This document shows positions 23,130-31,997 of a DNA stretch of 64,000 nt, piece by piece. Source of the stretch: UBA1127 sp034422455. Lineage in GTDB: Bacteria > Chloroflexota > Dehalococcoidia > Lucifugimonadales > UBA1127. The notes under the pieces are model-generated. The model had not been told where the DNA came from and did not search any database. It was given only the letters and a program-made list of their open reading frames with translations. Location of the stretch: NCBI GenBank assembly GCA_034422455.1, contig DAOUJQ010000017.1, positions 26,572-90,571 of the forward strand, given 5' to 3'. Within the stretch, counting starts at the first letter, position 1. Each line of letters starts with the position of its first letter. The translations under genes and the position numbers were made by a program.

Positions 23130-25811
23130 CTACCCGTCCTTCGCCTCTCGCGCCTGCTGCTGCAGCGCGTACAGCTTGTTCAGCGCCTCCAGCGGCGTCA
23201 TCTCCGTGATGTCGAGTCCAAGCACCGCGTCGCGAAGCCCGTCGTCCGCCGCCGGCAGCAGTGGCAGCTGTGCGCTCTGCGGCGCTGTCCCCTGCGGTCT
23301 CCTCCCCCGTTTCGGCGCGTCGTCGGCCTCCAGCTCCGCCAGCAACTCCGTCGCACGGCTCACCAGCGGCGGCGGCAGCCCCGCCAGCCGCGCGACGTGT
23401 ACGCCGTAGCTCCGGTCCGCGCCGCCGGGCACGATGCGGTGCAGGAACGTCACCTGTCCGTCGGCCTCCACTGCCGTGACGTTGTAGTTGACCGCGTTCG
23501 GCAGGTAGTCGGCCAGCGCCGTCAGCTCGTGGTAGTGCGTCGCAAACAGCGTCTTGCACCCCAGCCGGGGGTGGCTGTGCAGGTACTCCGCCACCGCCCG
23601 CGCGATGGCCAGCCCGTCGTACGTGCTCGTTCCGCGTCCGATTTCGTCCAGGATCACCAGCGACTCCGCGGTCGCGTGGTGCAGGATTGCCGCCGTCTCC
23701 ACCATCTCCACCATGAACGTCGACTGCCCCGTCGCCAGGTCGTCCTGCAGCCCGACGCGCGTGAAGATGCGGTCGACGATGCCCATGCGCACCGCGTCCG
23801 CCGGCACGAAGCTGCCCACCTGCGCCATGAGCACGATGAGCGCGACCTGCCGGATGTACGTCGATTTCCCCGCCATGTTCGGCCCGGTCAGCACCATCAG
23901 CGATGCCCCGGCCTGCCCCATCGCCGTGTCGTTCGGCACGAAGGCCCCCGCCGGCAGCACGTGCTCGACCACCGGGTGCCGGCCGCCGCTGATCTCCAGC
24001 ACGCCATCGTCGGCGAACGCCGGCCGCACGTACCCGTTCCGCGACGCCGCCTCTGCCAGCCCGCGGAAAAGGTCCACCTGCGCCACCGCTGACGCCGTCT
24101 CCAGGATGCGCGATGCCTCGTTGGCGACCTGCCTGCACACCTGCCGGAAGATGGCGTTCTCCAGCTCCTCCAGCCGCTCCTCCGCGTTCAGGATGAGCGC
24201 CTCGTACTCCTTCAGCTCCGGCGTGATGAACCGCTCGGCGTTCACCAGCGTCTGCCGCCGGATGTAGTCCTCGGGCACGCGCGCGAGGTTCGCGTTCGAC
24301 ACCTCCAGGTAGTAGCCGAACACCTTGTTGTACCCGACCCGCAAGTTGCCGATGCCCGACCGCTCCCGCTCCTGCCGTTCCAGCCCCGCGATGAACTCCT
24401 TGGCGTCACGGGACGCGCTTCGCAGGTTGTCCAGCTCCGCCGAGAACCCCGGCCGCACGACGTCGCCGTGCCCGCCCAGCGCGGCCGGGTCGTCGTTCAC
24501 CGCCTCCGCGATGACCGCCGCCACGTCCTCGCACGGGTGCAGGTCCTCCCGCAGCCGACCGACGGCCTCCTCGCCCTCCGCCAGCAGCGCGAGCATGGCG
24601 GGCACCGCTTCCAGACTCCGCCGCAGCGACACCACCTCGCGGGGCAGCGCCGTCCCCGCCGTCACCCGGTTCACCAGCCGCTCCAGGTCGCTCATGCCGC
24701 CCAGCAGCGCCGCCGTGTTCTCTCGCCGGATGCTGCTCGCGTGGAACCACGCGACGGCGTCCAGCCGGCGCTCCAGCTCGCCACGGTCGAGCAGCGGCTG
24801 CCCCAGCCACCGCCGCAGCAGGCGTCCGCCCATCGGCGTCTTGGTGTAGTCGAGCACGTCCAGCAGTGCCGTCCCGCCCCCGAAGCGCCCCGCGCGAAAG
24901 AGTTCCAGGTTTCGCCGCGTCTGGTAGTCGAGCGTCATGTACCGTTCGGGCGAGTAGGTGTGCAACGACGTAAGCTGCCCCACCTTGCCCCGCTGCGTGT
25001 CCTGCAGGTAGGCCAGCAGCGCCCCCGCAGCCTGGATGGCGAGCGGCAAGCCCTCGCACCCGAAGGCTTCCAGCGTGGTTACGCCGAAGTGCTCCAGCAG
25101 CGTCCGCCGCGCCGCCCCCAGCCGGTACAGGCTGTCCGCCGTCGGCGTGACCGACGGCCCCGGGTCGTCGGCCTGCGACGGCTTCAGCGCGCCAACGATG
25201 CTCCCCGCGTCCGCCTCCTCGGGCACAAGCAGTTCGGCGGGCGACAGCCGCTCAAGCTCCAGCGGCAGCGTCAGCAACGGCACCTCCGCCGTCGCGAACT
25301 CCGCCGTTGTGATGTCCGCGTACGCCAGCCCCGCCTTGTCACCCGACAGCGCCACCGCCGCGATGAAGTTGTTGGCCCGCTCGTCCAGCAGCCCCGGCTC
25401 CACCACCGTGCCCGGCGTCACCACGCGCACCACGTCCCGCTCGACGAGCCCGGCGCTTGCCGCCGGGTCGCTGACCTGCTCGCAGATCGCCACCTTGTAG
25501 CCCCGCCGGATGAGCCGGGCGAGGTAGCTCTCCAGCGCGTGCGCGGGCACCCCCGCCATCGGCACCCGCTGGCCCTTGCCCATGTCGCGCCCCGTCAGCA
25601 CGATCTCCAGCTCGGCCGCTGCCGTGCGCGCGTCGTCGTCGAACGTCTCGTAGAAGTCCCCCAGCCGGAACAGCACGATGGCGTCCGGGTGCTGCGCCTT
25701 CACCTCCAGGTACTGCCGCCGCAGCGGCGTCAACCCGCGCGCAGCCCCGCCGTCACCGTTGGCAGCCGCGCTGCCTTGTTTCCCGCGTTGCTTGTCGGAT
25801 ACGCGTGCCAT
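23130..25811 (-). CDS. mutS: DNA mismatch repair protein MutS
   Basis: MutS recognises mismatches and small loops and recruits MutL. The 893 residues are full length. The mismatch-binding FxE lies in LFRLGDFYETFDDDA (near 50). The connector and lever domains follow. The ATPase has Walker A GPNMAGKSTYIRQVALIV near 640, SLVILDEIGRGTSTYDGLAI (Walker B and signature) and FATHYHELTALADYLPNAVN. The C-terminal helix-turn-helix region ends ...LEALNKLYALQQQAREAKDG. The N-terminus begins MARVSDKQRGKQGSAAANGD, a short basic extension. No mutL is seen in the window. Confidence 0.98.
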   Translation of the reverse strand: MARVSDKQRGKQGSAAANGDGGAARGLTPLRRQYLEVKAQHPDAIVLFRLGDFYETFDDDARTAAAELEIVLTGRDMGKGQRVPMAGVPAHALESYLARLIRRGYKVAICEQVSDPAASAGLVERDVVRVVTPGTVVEPGLLDERANNFIAAVALSGDKAGLAYADITTAEFATAEVPLLTLPLELERLSPAELLVPEEADAGSIVGALKPSQADDPGPSVTPTADSLYRLGAARRTLLEHFGVTTLEAFGCEGLPLAIQAAGALLAYLQDTQRGKVGQLTSLHTYSPERYMTLDYQTRRNLELFRAGRFGGGTALLDVLDYTKTPMGGRLLRRWLGQPLLDRGELERRLDAVAWFHASSIRRENTAALLGGMSDLERLVNRVTAGTALPREVVSLRRSLEAVPAMLALLAEGEEAVGRLREDLHPCEDVAAVIAEAVNDDPAALGGHGDVVRPGFSAELDNLRSASRDAKEFIAGLERQERERSGIGNLRVGYNKVFGYYLEVSNANLARVPEDYIRRQTLVNAERFITPELKEYEALILNAEERLEELENAIFRQVCRQVANEASRILETASAVAQVDLFRGLAEAASRNGYVRPAFADDGVLEISGGRHPVVEHVLPAGAFVPNDTAMGQAGASLMVLTGPNMAGKSTYIRQVALIVLMAQVGSFVPADAVRMGIVDRIFTRVGLQDDLATGQSTFMVEMVETAAILHHATAESLVILDEIGRGTSTYDGLAIARAVAEYLHSHPRLGCKTLFATHYHELTALADYLPNAVNYNVTAVEADGQVTFLHRIVPGGADRSYGVHVARLAGLPPPLVSRATELLAELEADDAPKRGRRPQGTAPQSAQLPLLPAADDGLRDAVLGLDITEMTPLEALNKLYALQQQAREAKDG

Positions 25812-25894
25812 AGCGGCCCTTGATTGTCCTGTGGAGGGGTTGCATGCATGATACCCCGCCGGCGAGGGCGATTCTACGCACCAGTGTCCCGCAT

Positions 25895-26015
25895 TCGTCG
25901 TTCCTGCGAAGGCAGGAACCCAGAGGGGTCGCGGTGGGAGGGGTGCCTCCGTGCCTCTCAGCTTTCAGGAGCCTAGCCCCCTCCCTCATACCGGCGAATG
26001 CCGGTATCCAGAAGA
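25895..26015. repeat. Families B and C repeats upstream of mutS
   Basis: 25898-25930 is a family B copy (TTCCTGCGAAGGCAGGAA then CCCAGAGGGG). 25989-26012 is a family C copy (ATACCGGCGAATGCCGGTAT). They are part of a gene-free region of about 515 bases (25812-26326) that also holds copy 2 of the dispersed element. Confidence 0.85.
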
Positions 26016-26057
26016 GTGGAGAGGGAGAGACGTGGGGCGCCCCGCCCCGGCTCGCAT

Positions 26058-26290
26058 GCCCTGCCACCAGCCCCTCGCCCCAACCCCGTGGCGTTCGGTA
26101 CCCTCCTCTCATGCATAGCGCATGCAAGAAACGTGAACCGGACGTCGCCATCCCCCTCTTGCCCCCGCGGCGCGCAACGGCCCGGATTCGTTTCCCCCGG
26201 GTGAAAAATCGTGTTGTAGCTGGAACGTGCCACGTCAGCTACAACACGAATAGCAAGCGAATATCCCGCAGCTACGAATCAGGAGATTGG
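26058..26290 (+). mobile_element. Dispersed element, copy 2 (internally deleted)
   Basis: The left end at 26058-26113 has CCTGCCACCAGCCCCTCG and GGTACCCTCCTCTCATG. The right end from 26179 has GCCCGGATTCGTTTC, a perfect 13-bp inverted repeat (26210-26222 CGTGTTGTAGCTG with 26236-26248 CAGCTACAACACG) around the 13-nt loop GAACGTGCCACGT, then CCGCAGCTACG. Only about 65 bases separate the ends, against about 345 in copy 1. Confidence 0.65.
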
Positions 26291-26326
26291 AAGGGAACAC
26301 TCGAAAGAGTTAAAACGCCCTGCGCC

Positions 26327-27091
26327 CTACTGTTGCCCGCCCGCCTCCAGCTCCCGCAGGTACGCGAGGTCCTCCTCCGTCAGCGGCGCGTCCTTCAGCA
26401 GGTCCGGCCGCCGCTGCCGTGTCCGCAGCAGCGCCTGCTGCCGCCGCCACTTCGCGACGGCCCCGTGGTCGCCGGAGAGCAGGATGTCGGGCACCGCCAT
26501 GCCCCGGTACTCCGCCGGCCGCGTGTACGATGGCCCCTCCAGCAGGCCCTCGCTGAACGACTCCTCCACCGCCGACGACTCGTCGCCCAGCACGCCGGGG
26601 AGCAGCCGCACCACCGCGTCGACGATGGCCATCGCTGGGATCTCGCCGCCGGTGAGCACGTAGTCGCCCACCGAGATGACGTCCGTCGCCAGCGCCTCCT
26701 CGGCCCGCGCGTCCACGCCCTCGTACCGGCCGCAGATGAAGATGAGCGCCGCGTGTGCCGCGAGCTCACGAGCGACCGCCTGGGTGAACGGCCGTCCCTG
26801 CGGCGAGAGCAGGATGACCGGCGCGGCCTCTGCGATGTCCTCGCCCTGCCGCGCGGCCAGATCGGCACGCACCGCCTCGACGGCCAGGAAGAGCGGCTCC
26901 GGCTTCATCACCATGCCGGGCCCGCCGCCGAAGGGCGCGTCGTCGACGACGTGGTGCCGGTCGTGCGCGTAGTCGCGGATGTTGTGGAGTGTGATGGACG
27001 CGAGCCCGCGCTCACGCGCGCGGCCGATGATGCTCTGGTCCAGCGGCCCGGTGAACATGCCGGGGAAGAGGGTCAGGATGGAGATGTCCAT
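26327..27091 (-). CDS. trmD: tRNA (guanine-N1)-methyltransferase
   Basis: TrmD methylates G37 of tRNAs with SAM, which prevents frameshifting. From the ATG at 27091 it is 254 residues, starting MDISILTLFPGMFTGPLDQS. Trefoil-knot elements are present: ILLSPQGRPFTQAVARELA, ICGRYEGVDARAEE and VGDYVLTGGEIPAMAIVDAV. The DDAPFGGGPGMVMKPEP loop is typical. It lies alone here, without rpsP, rimM or rplS, so the usual operon is broken up. Start codons further upstream give no family match. Confidence 0.97.
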   Translation of the reverse strand: MDISILTLFPGMFTGPLDQSIIGRARERGLASITLHNIRDYAHDRHHVVDDAPFGGGPGMVMKPEPLFLAVEAVRADLAARQGEDIAEAAPVILLSPQGRPFTQAVARELAAHAALIFICGRYEGVDARAEEALATDVISVGDYVLTGGEIPAMAIVDAVVRLLPGVLGDESSAVEESFSEGLLEGPSYTRPAEYRGMAVPDILLSGDHGAVAKWRRQQALLRTRQRRPDLLKDAPLTEEDLAYLRELEAGGQQ

Positions 27092-27233
27092 GAAGCCTCG
27101 ATTTTGCCTTCTCAAAACGGGGGGTCTACGCCCTCTGGCAAGCCTGGAGACCGTCCCGGCCCGAAAAACGCGCGCTTTGGGCCTGCTCAGCTACGATCAT
27201 GTGGTGCCGGGGCTCAAAAACCGGCCTCCGCGC

Positions 27234-27740
27234 CTACAGGGAACCCGTCGGGTGCTGCTGCGTCGGTCCCTCCATGGTCTGCAGCGCGTGCGGCAGCAGC
27301 GGCAGCAGCACGTCCAGGCACTGCCGCACTCCACGCGGGCTCCCCGGCAGGTTGACGATGAGGCACCCGCCCCGCGTGCCGGAGACGCCGCGGCTGAGGT
27401 AGGACAGCGTCGTGAACTCCGATGTCTTGTACCGCATGATCTCTGAGAGCCCCGGCGCGAGCCGTTCCGCCACGGCCCGCGTCGCCTCCGGCGTGACATC
27501 GCGCGGACCGAACCCCGTGCCGCCCGTCGTGAGAACGACGTTCACCTGCTCGGACCAGCGCGTCAGCCGGTCTACGATGGTGTCGTAGTCGTCCGGCACC
27601 ACTTCCCGCACCGTCACACTGAACCCGGCGGCAGTCGCAAGCTCGTCTATTACTCGGCCGCTTTCATCCTCCCGCGCGCCCTGCGCGCTGGAGTCGCTGC
27701 TGGTGAGAATCCCTACCGTGTACACGGGTCGTTCCTCCAT
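27234..27740 (-). CDS. MogA/MoaB-family molybdenum cofactor biosynthesis protein
   Basis: The 168 residues from the ATG at 27740 form one MoCF-binding domain: YTVGILTSSDSSAQGAREDE, DDYDTIVDRLTRW, VLTTGGTGFGPRDVTPEATR (the conserved TGGTG loop) and IVNLPGSPRGVRQCLDVLLP. MogA adenylates molybdopterin before metal insertion; MoaB-like members have the same fold. The sequence does not tell them apart. The frame is open 76 codons upstream, but that stretch has no family match. It implies a molybdoenzyme elsewhere in the genome. Confidence 0.92.
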   Translation of the reverse strand: MEERPVYTVGILTSSDSSAQGAREDESGRVIDELATAAGFSVTVREVVPDDYDTIVDRLTRWSEQVNVVLTTGGTGFGPRDVTPEATRAVAERLAPGLSEIMRYKTSEFTTLSYLSRGVSGTRGGCLIVNLPGSPRGVRQCLDVLLPLLPHALQTMEGPTQQHPTGSL

Positions 27741-28008
27741 AGTGTGGCGGCTGTTGCCATCATAGCACAGGGCAGAACACGCCCGGGTTGTCCGTCTTGG
27801 AGGTGTTCGACTCTTGCTCTTGGCTTGGTCGGTGGTACACTCTCCGGAGGGGGATTCGGTGGACTGGGAAGCGGTCCGACTGACCTCTTGATGAATGGAT
27901 GACGCTATCTGCAGAGAGCCAAAACCGTATCTGATATACGTGGCTGCATCGGAATAGGCGTCATTCACCGTGTCACTGAGACATTTTTGAGAAAAGTTTC
28001 AAAAGGGG

Positions 28009-28037
28009 TTGACAAACCATTTTCGATGGCTTTTAAT
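28009..28037 (+). promoter_or_regulatory. Sigma-70 promoter of rsmH-ftsA-ftsZ
   Basis: TTGACA (28009-28014), a 17-bp spacer and TTTAAT (28032-28037) give a strong promoter about 50 bases before rsmH. It ends a gap of about 345 bases (27741-28086) with no supported gene. Confidence 0.8.
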
Positions 28038-28086
28038 GCCTCACATGCCCCGCGTATGGGCTATATCTGGGTTGAGACGTTAAAAA

Positions 28087-28989
28087 GTGACGCCACATGA
28101 CACTGGACAACAGCCAGTGCACCAGCCGGTGCTTGTCACAGAGGTGCTGGAGGCCTTGGCCGTTGCACCAGGAGGCGCGTATATCGACTGCACGGTGGGC
28201 GAGGGAGGCCACACGGAAGCCATCCTCAACGCCGCACCGGAATGTCTAGTCATAGGACTGGACCGGGACCCAACGGCGCTGGCGGCCGCGAAGGCACGGC
28301 TGGCACGGTTCGGAGACCGCGTCCGCCTCGTCAACGACTCCTACACGACGTTGGCGGAGCAGGCCGGGTTGCAGGGGGGCAGTACCGTCATGGGCGTCCT
28401 CCTCGATCTGGGCCTCTCCAGCCTCCAGTTGGAGTCGGAGGACCGGGGTTTCAGCTTCCTCCGCGACGGGCCGCTGGACATGCGGTTCGGTCCGCAGGAC
28501 GGCATGACGGCCGATGACGTGGTCAACCGCTTCTCAGAGCGTGACCTCGTCCGCACCATCCACGAGTACGGCGAGGAGCCGAGGGCGCGAAGGGTCGCCA
28601 GGGCAATCGTCCAGCGGCGGCCAATCCGGGGGACAGCGCACTTGGCCCAGGTGGTGCAGGACGCGCTGGGACGCCGGGGCCGGATCCATCCGGCCACCCG
28701 CACGTTCCAGGCGGTCCGCATGGAAGTGAACCAGGAGTTGGCGGCCCTCAGGACCGCGCTCGCGTCTGCGGCGGAAACGCTGCAGCCCGGCGGCAGGTTG
28801 GCGGTCATCAGCTACCACTCTCTGGAGGACCGATTGGTGAAGACGACGTTCCGGGAGTCCGCCGTGCTGAAGGTGCTGACCAAGAAGCCCATTACCCCCT
28901 CCCGAGAGGAGGTCGTGTACAACCCGCGAAGTCGGAGCGCCCGTTTGCGGGCGGCCGAGCGGTTGGAAGGAGGCAAGGCCTCCAAGTAG
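28087..28989 (+). CDS. rsmH: 16S rRNA (cytosine-1402-N4)-methyltransferase
   Basis: RsmH (MraW) methylates C1402 in the ribosomal P site and often begins division/cell-wall clusters. The 300 residues have HQPVLVTEVLEALAVAPGGA, the SAM motif DCTVGEGGHTEAIL, GLDRDPTALAAAKARL, DLGLSSLQLESEDRGFSF and NQELAALRTAL, and end with the RxSRSARLRAAE block. The GTG at 28087 lacks a Shine-Dalgarno; a GTG at 28117 is an alternative start. It is followed by ftsA after a 250-base structured gap instead of ftsL, ftsI and mur genes. Confidence 0.96.
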   Translation: MTPHDTGQQPVHQPVLVTEVLEALAVAPGGAYIDCTVGEGGHTEAILNAAPECLVIGLDRDPTALAAAKARLARFGDRVRLVNDSYTTLAEQAGLQGGSTVMGVLLDLGLSSLQLESEDRGFSFLRDGPLDMRFGPQDGMTADDVVNRFSERDLVRTIHEYGEEPRARRVARAIVQRRPIRGTAHLAQVVQDALGRRGRIHPATRTFQAVRMEVNQELAALRTALASAAETLQPGGRLAVISYHSLEDRLVKTTFRESAVLKVLTKKPITPSREEVVYNPRSRSARLRAAERLEGGKASK

Positions 28990-29001
28990 ATAGGAACCTG
29001 T

Positions 29002-29117
29002 GATATAGGGGTGCTGGCCCCCTCCATCAGGCACCCCTCGAAAGAAGGCCTGGCCACGCGGACGGCAATTGCCTACTCATGCCTAACCGTCCTCCCCTCG
29101 GCCAGTGCCCCTATATC
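29002..29117 (+). ncRNA. Candidate structured leader RNA upstream of ftsA
   Basis: GATATAGGGGTGCTGGCC (29002-29019) can pair over its full 18 bases with 29100-29117 if two G-U wobbles are allowed. The 80-nt interior has a second stem, GGACGG (29060-29065) with CCGTCC (29087-29092). A competing hairpin, GGGGTGC (29008-29014) with GCACCCC (29031-29037), cannot form at the same time. The element lies between the rsmH stop and the ftsA start. No protein fits the gap. Confidence 0.45.
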
Positions 29118-29239
29118 TCGGGTATTTGGCGCCCAGGAGACTGAGAAGAATTCCTCAGCCGGCCCCACGCCGGGCGAGGCTGAGACCGTTGAGCCGCCGG
29201 TTCTGCTACGCGCCGCGGGATCGGGGAAAGGGACGCGAT

Positions 29240-30502
29240 ATGGCGAAAGACGTCACGTTTAGTGCTATAGACGTGGGGACCACCAAGGTGCTCACGCTCA
29301 TAGGCCGTCACGACGGCATGGGCGGCGCTGAGATTTTGGGCGCGGGCTTGGCCCCCTCCTCCGGCCTCCGCAAGGGGATCATCGTCGATGCGGGCGAGGC
29401 GCAGGAGAGCATCCGCGCGTCCCTGAACGACGCCCGGCAGGCTGCCGGCGTTGCCCCCGCATCCGCATTCGTCACGGTTTCCGGTGTCCACGTGGAGTCC
29501 TACCCCTGCGCGGGAACGCTCCACTCCACGCGGCAGAACGTTCCCGTCTCCCAGGCCGAGTTGGACCGCGCCCTGGCCGAGGCGCACCCCATGGACCTTC
29601 CTCCCAGGAAGAGAGTGCTGCACAAGCTCCCGCGCACGTATTCCATCGACGGGCTGAACTCGGTGCGCAACCCCATTGGCATGCACGCCCTGCGCATCGA
29701 TGTCGAGGCCGTCTGCATGGCGGGAGACGCCTCTGCCGTCTCAGCCGTGGTCAACGCCGTGGAGAGCGCCCGCCTACGCGTCGAGGGTGTTGTGGCCGCC
29801 CCCATCGCCGTTGCTGAAGCAGTCCTCACTGAAGATGAGATGGAGCGGGGCGTTGTGGTTATGGACATCGGCGGCGGCGTCACGACACTTGCCCTGTACC
29901 GCCATGGGTCCCTCTGGAGCGCAGGCGTCCTCCCCCTCGGCGGCAGCCAGTTCACCTCGGACCTGTCCGTAGCGCTCAACATCTCCTATGAGGGTGCGCT
30001 GGAGCTGAAGGAGCGCCACGGTGTGGCGGCCCTGGATGTGATGGGCGACGACGAGGCAGTCGCGATCGAGGACCCCGCCGAGGGCCGTTTCCTGCGCGTC
30101 GAGCGGCGCACAATCGCTCGCTACCTCCACGAGCGCGCCGGCGAGCTGTTCAAGCTGGCGGCGCTCAAGCTCCGTGGCTACAACCACGCCACCCTGCCGT
30201 CCGGCGGTCTCGTGCTGACCGGAGGTGGGTCCAGCATCCGCGGCATCGAGCGTGTCGCGCGGCAGGTGCTCGGGTCGCCCGTGCGGTTTGCCCTGCCTGA
30301 CAACCCCGCGTTGCCCTACGACCTGCGCGACCCCGCCTTTTCCGCGGGTATCGGCGCGTTCTATTGGGCTGCACGGCGCCCGCACTCCGCAGAGTCCGTG
30401 CGGGGAGACGAACGGAGGCACAGCGTCAACGCAAGCCACGCCCAGGCAAACGCAAGCCCCCTGGGCTGGTTCAAGGGTCGCATGAGCAAGGTGGCTTCCT
30501 AG
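29240..30502 (+). CDS. ftsA: Cell division protein FtsA
   Basis: FtsA is an actin-like ATPase that tethers FtsZ to the membrane. From the ATG at 29240 (GGGAAAGGGA upstream) it is 420 residues. Visible are the phosphate-1 loop SAIDVGTTKVLTLIGRHDG, the SHS2/1C domain (SGVHVESYPCAGTLHSTRQN), phosphate 2 VVVMDIGGGVTTLALYRHGS and the adenosine loop GGLVLTGGGSSIRGIERVAR. The C-terminus ends in a short amphipathic segment, LGWFKGRMSKVAS, the membrane-targeting helix. The 45 codons open upstream do not match the family. It is followed by ftsZ 39 bases on. Confidence 0.95.
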   Translation: MAKDVTFSAIDVGTTKVLTLIGRHDGMGGAEILGAGLAPSSGLRKGIIVDAGEAQESIRASLNDARQAAGVAPASAFVTVSGVHVESYPCAGTLHSTRQNVPVSQAELDRALAEAHPMDLPPRKRVLHKLPRTYSIDGLNSVRNPIGMHALRIDVEAVCMAGDASAVSAVVNAVESARLRVEGVVAAPIAVAEAVLTEDEMERGVVVMDIGGGVTTLALYRHGSLWSAGVLPLGGSQFTSDLSVALNISYEGALELKERHGVAALDVMGDDEAVAIEDPAEGRFLRVERRTIARYLHERAGELFKLAALKLRGYNHATLPSGGLVLTGGGSSIRGIERVARQVLGSPVRFALPDNPALPYDLRDPAFSAGIGAFYWAARRPHSAESVRGDERRHSVNASHAQANASPLGWFKGRMSKVAS

Positions 30503-30541
30503 CTCATTGCTTAGATACGTCATCCAGGAAGGAGAAGTCCC

Positions 30542-31651
30542 ATGCCAGAGTTCCCATACCAGCCGAGCGAGTTTGGCTCTGTCAACAACGCGCCCACCAT
30601 CAAGGTGGTCGGGGCGGGCGGCGGCGGCTCCAACGCCGTCAACCGCATGTTCCGCACACCCATTCCCGGTGTGGACTACTCGGTCGTCAACACGGACGCC
30701 CAGGCCCTGCAGCGCTGTGACGTTCCCTTCCGCATTCAGGTTGGCGAGCGCCTGACCCGCGGCCTTGGCGTCGGCGGCGACCCCGAGACCGGCCGGCTGT
30801 CCGCCGAGGAGAGCCGCGAGCGCCTGACCGAGCTGGTCAAGGGCGCGGACATGGTCTTCGTCGCCGCCGGCATGGGCGGCGGCACCGGCACGGGCTCCGC
30901 GCCCGTCATCGCCGAGATCGCCCGGGAGACCGGCGCCCTCACCGTCGCCGTGGTCACCAAGCCCTTCTCCTTCGAGGGTGCCCACCGCCGCCGGCACGCC
31001 GATGACGGCATTCAGCGCCTCCGCGACAAGGTCGACTCCCTCATCGTCATCCCCAACGACCGCCTCAGCGCCATCAGTGGCGAGGAGGTCACCATGTCCA
31101 ACGCCTTTGGCATGGCCGACGACGTGCTACGCCAGGCCGTCCAGTCCATCGCCGAGCTGGTCACCACCCCCGGCGAGATCAACCTGGACTTCGCCGACGT
31201 GAAGAGCGTCATGTCCCACGCGGGGCCCTCCTGGCTCGGCATCGGCACCGGCTCCGGCGAACGCCGTGCCGTCATGGCGGCCCGCGCCGCGGTGTCCTGC
31301 CCACTGCTGGAGGTCTCCATTGAAGGCGCCAGGGGCGTACTCTTCAACATCACCGGCGGCACGGACCTCACGCTGAGTGAGGTGAACGCGGCCGCTGACG
31401 CCATCCAGGAAGTCGTGGACCCGGATGCCAACATCTTCTTTGGCATGGCCACAGACCCGTCGATGGAGGATGAGGTCCGGCTCACCATCATCGCCACCGG
31501 TTTCCCAACCCCGGACATCCTGGTTCCAGACAGGCCGGAAGCAATTGCCGGCTGGGACGACCAGGAGCTTGACATTGATTTACCGCCGTTCTTGCGGAAC
31601 TCCTCCTCCCTAGCACGGCGCCAGGTCACATCCTGGACTTCCGGGCTATAA
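30542..31651 (+). CDS. ftsZ: Cell division protein FtsZ
   Basis: FtsZ is the tubulin-like GTPase that forms the division ring. The 369 residues show VVGAGGGGSNAVNRMF, VNTDAQALQ, the GTP signature AAGMGGGTGTGSAPVIAEIA, VTKPFSFEG, VIPNDRL and NLDFADVKSVM. The C-terminal linker is short and the tail (DIDLPPFLRNSS) resembles the conserved FtsA-binding peptide. A strong AGGAAGGAG precedes the ATG. A 12-bp hairpin terminator follows at 31701. It closes the rsmH-ftsA-ftsZ cluster. Confidence 0.98.
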   Translation: MPEFPYQPSEFGSVNNAPTIKVVGAGGGGSNAVNRMFRTPIPGVDYSVVNTDAQALQRCDVPFRIQVGERLTRGLGVGGDPETGRLSAEESRERLTELVKGADMVFVAAGMGGGTGTGSAPVIAEIARETGALTVAVVTKPFSFEGAHRRRHADDGIQRLRDKVDSLIVIPNDRLSAISGEEVTMSNAFGMADDVLRQAVQSIAELVTTPGEINLDFADVKSVMSHAGPSWLGIGTGSGERRAVMAARAAVSCPLLEVSIEGARGVLFNITGGTDLTLSEVNAAADAIQEVVDPDANIFFGMATDPSMEDEVRLTIIATGFPTPDILVPDRPEAIAGWDDQELDIDLPPFLRNSSSLARRQVTSWTSGL

Positions 31652-31700
31652 CCTCCAACCCTCTCATAGCGCCCGAGAATTCGGGCCCCTCCCTCGCCAC

Positions 31701-31728
31701 CGGGCCGCCCTGCCACCAGGGCGGCCCG
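31701..31728 (+). terminator. Hairpin terminator after ftsZ
   Basis: A 12-bp perfect stem (31701-31712 with 31717-31728, CGGGCCGCCCTG/CAGGGCGGCCCG) closes the loop CCAC, followed by a moderately T-rich tail. The rest of the gap to 31997 has no gene I can support. Confidence 0.75.
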
Positions 31729-31997
31729 CTTACGTCTGCCCCCTTTCATCGCAAATTGTGTACTGATGCAATTATTGATGCTGGCATAAGCCAATTCCGT
31801 GTGGTATGTTATGTCTTGCTTGCACTAAGCTGTGCAGCTGCCTTGCGAAAACATCTGGTGCTTGGCCAAGGCCCGCTTACCGGGCATCGAGGATCCCCCC
31901 GGCCGGCTCCTCACCCGAGCAGGGCAAAGAGGCGGTGCTGCGTTCCGCGAGAGGGACGCTCCCGGTCCGCCGCGCAGCCGAGCAAAAGGAGGCTGAC

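Noticed and set aside
26210..26248. The 13-bp hairpin as an intrinsic terminator
   Set aside because: No T-run follows on either strand and the same palindrome with different arms recurs in the other two element copies, so it belongs to the element.
27814..27841. A promoter-like TTGCTC-16-TACACT
   Set aside because: No gene follows within reach; only very short frames (10-20 codons) lie downstream. Kept out as likely chance.
29011..29262. An 83-codon frame between rsmH and ftsA that could be ftsL
   Set aside because: It has no transmembrane helix or coiled coil of FtsL type and overlaps the structured inverted repeat and the ftsA start.
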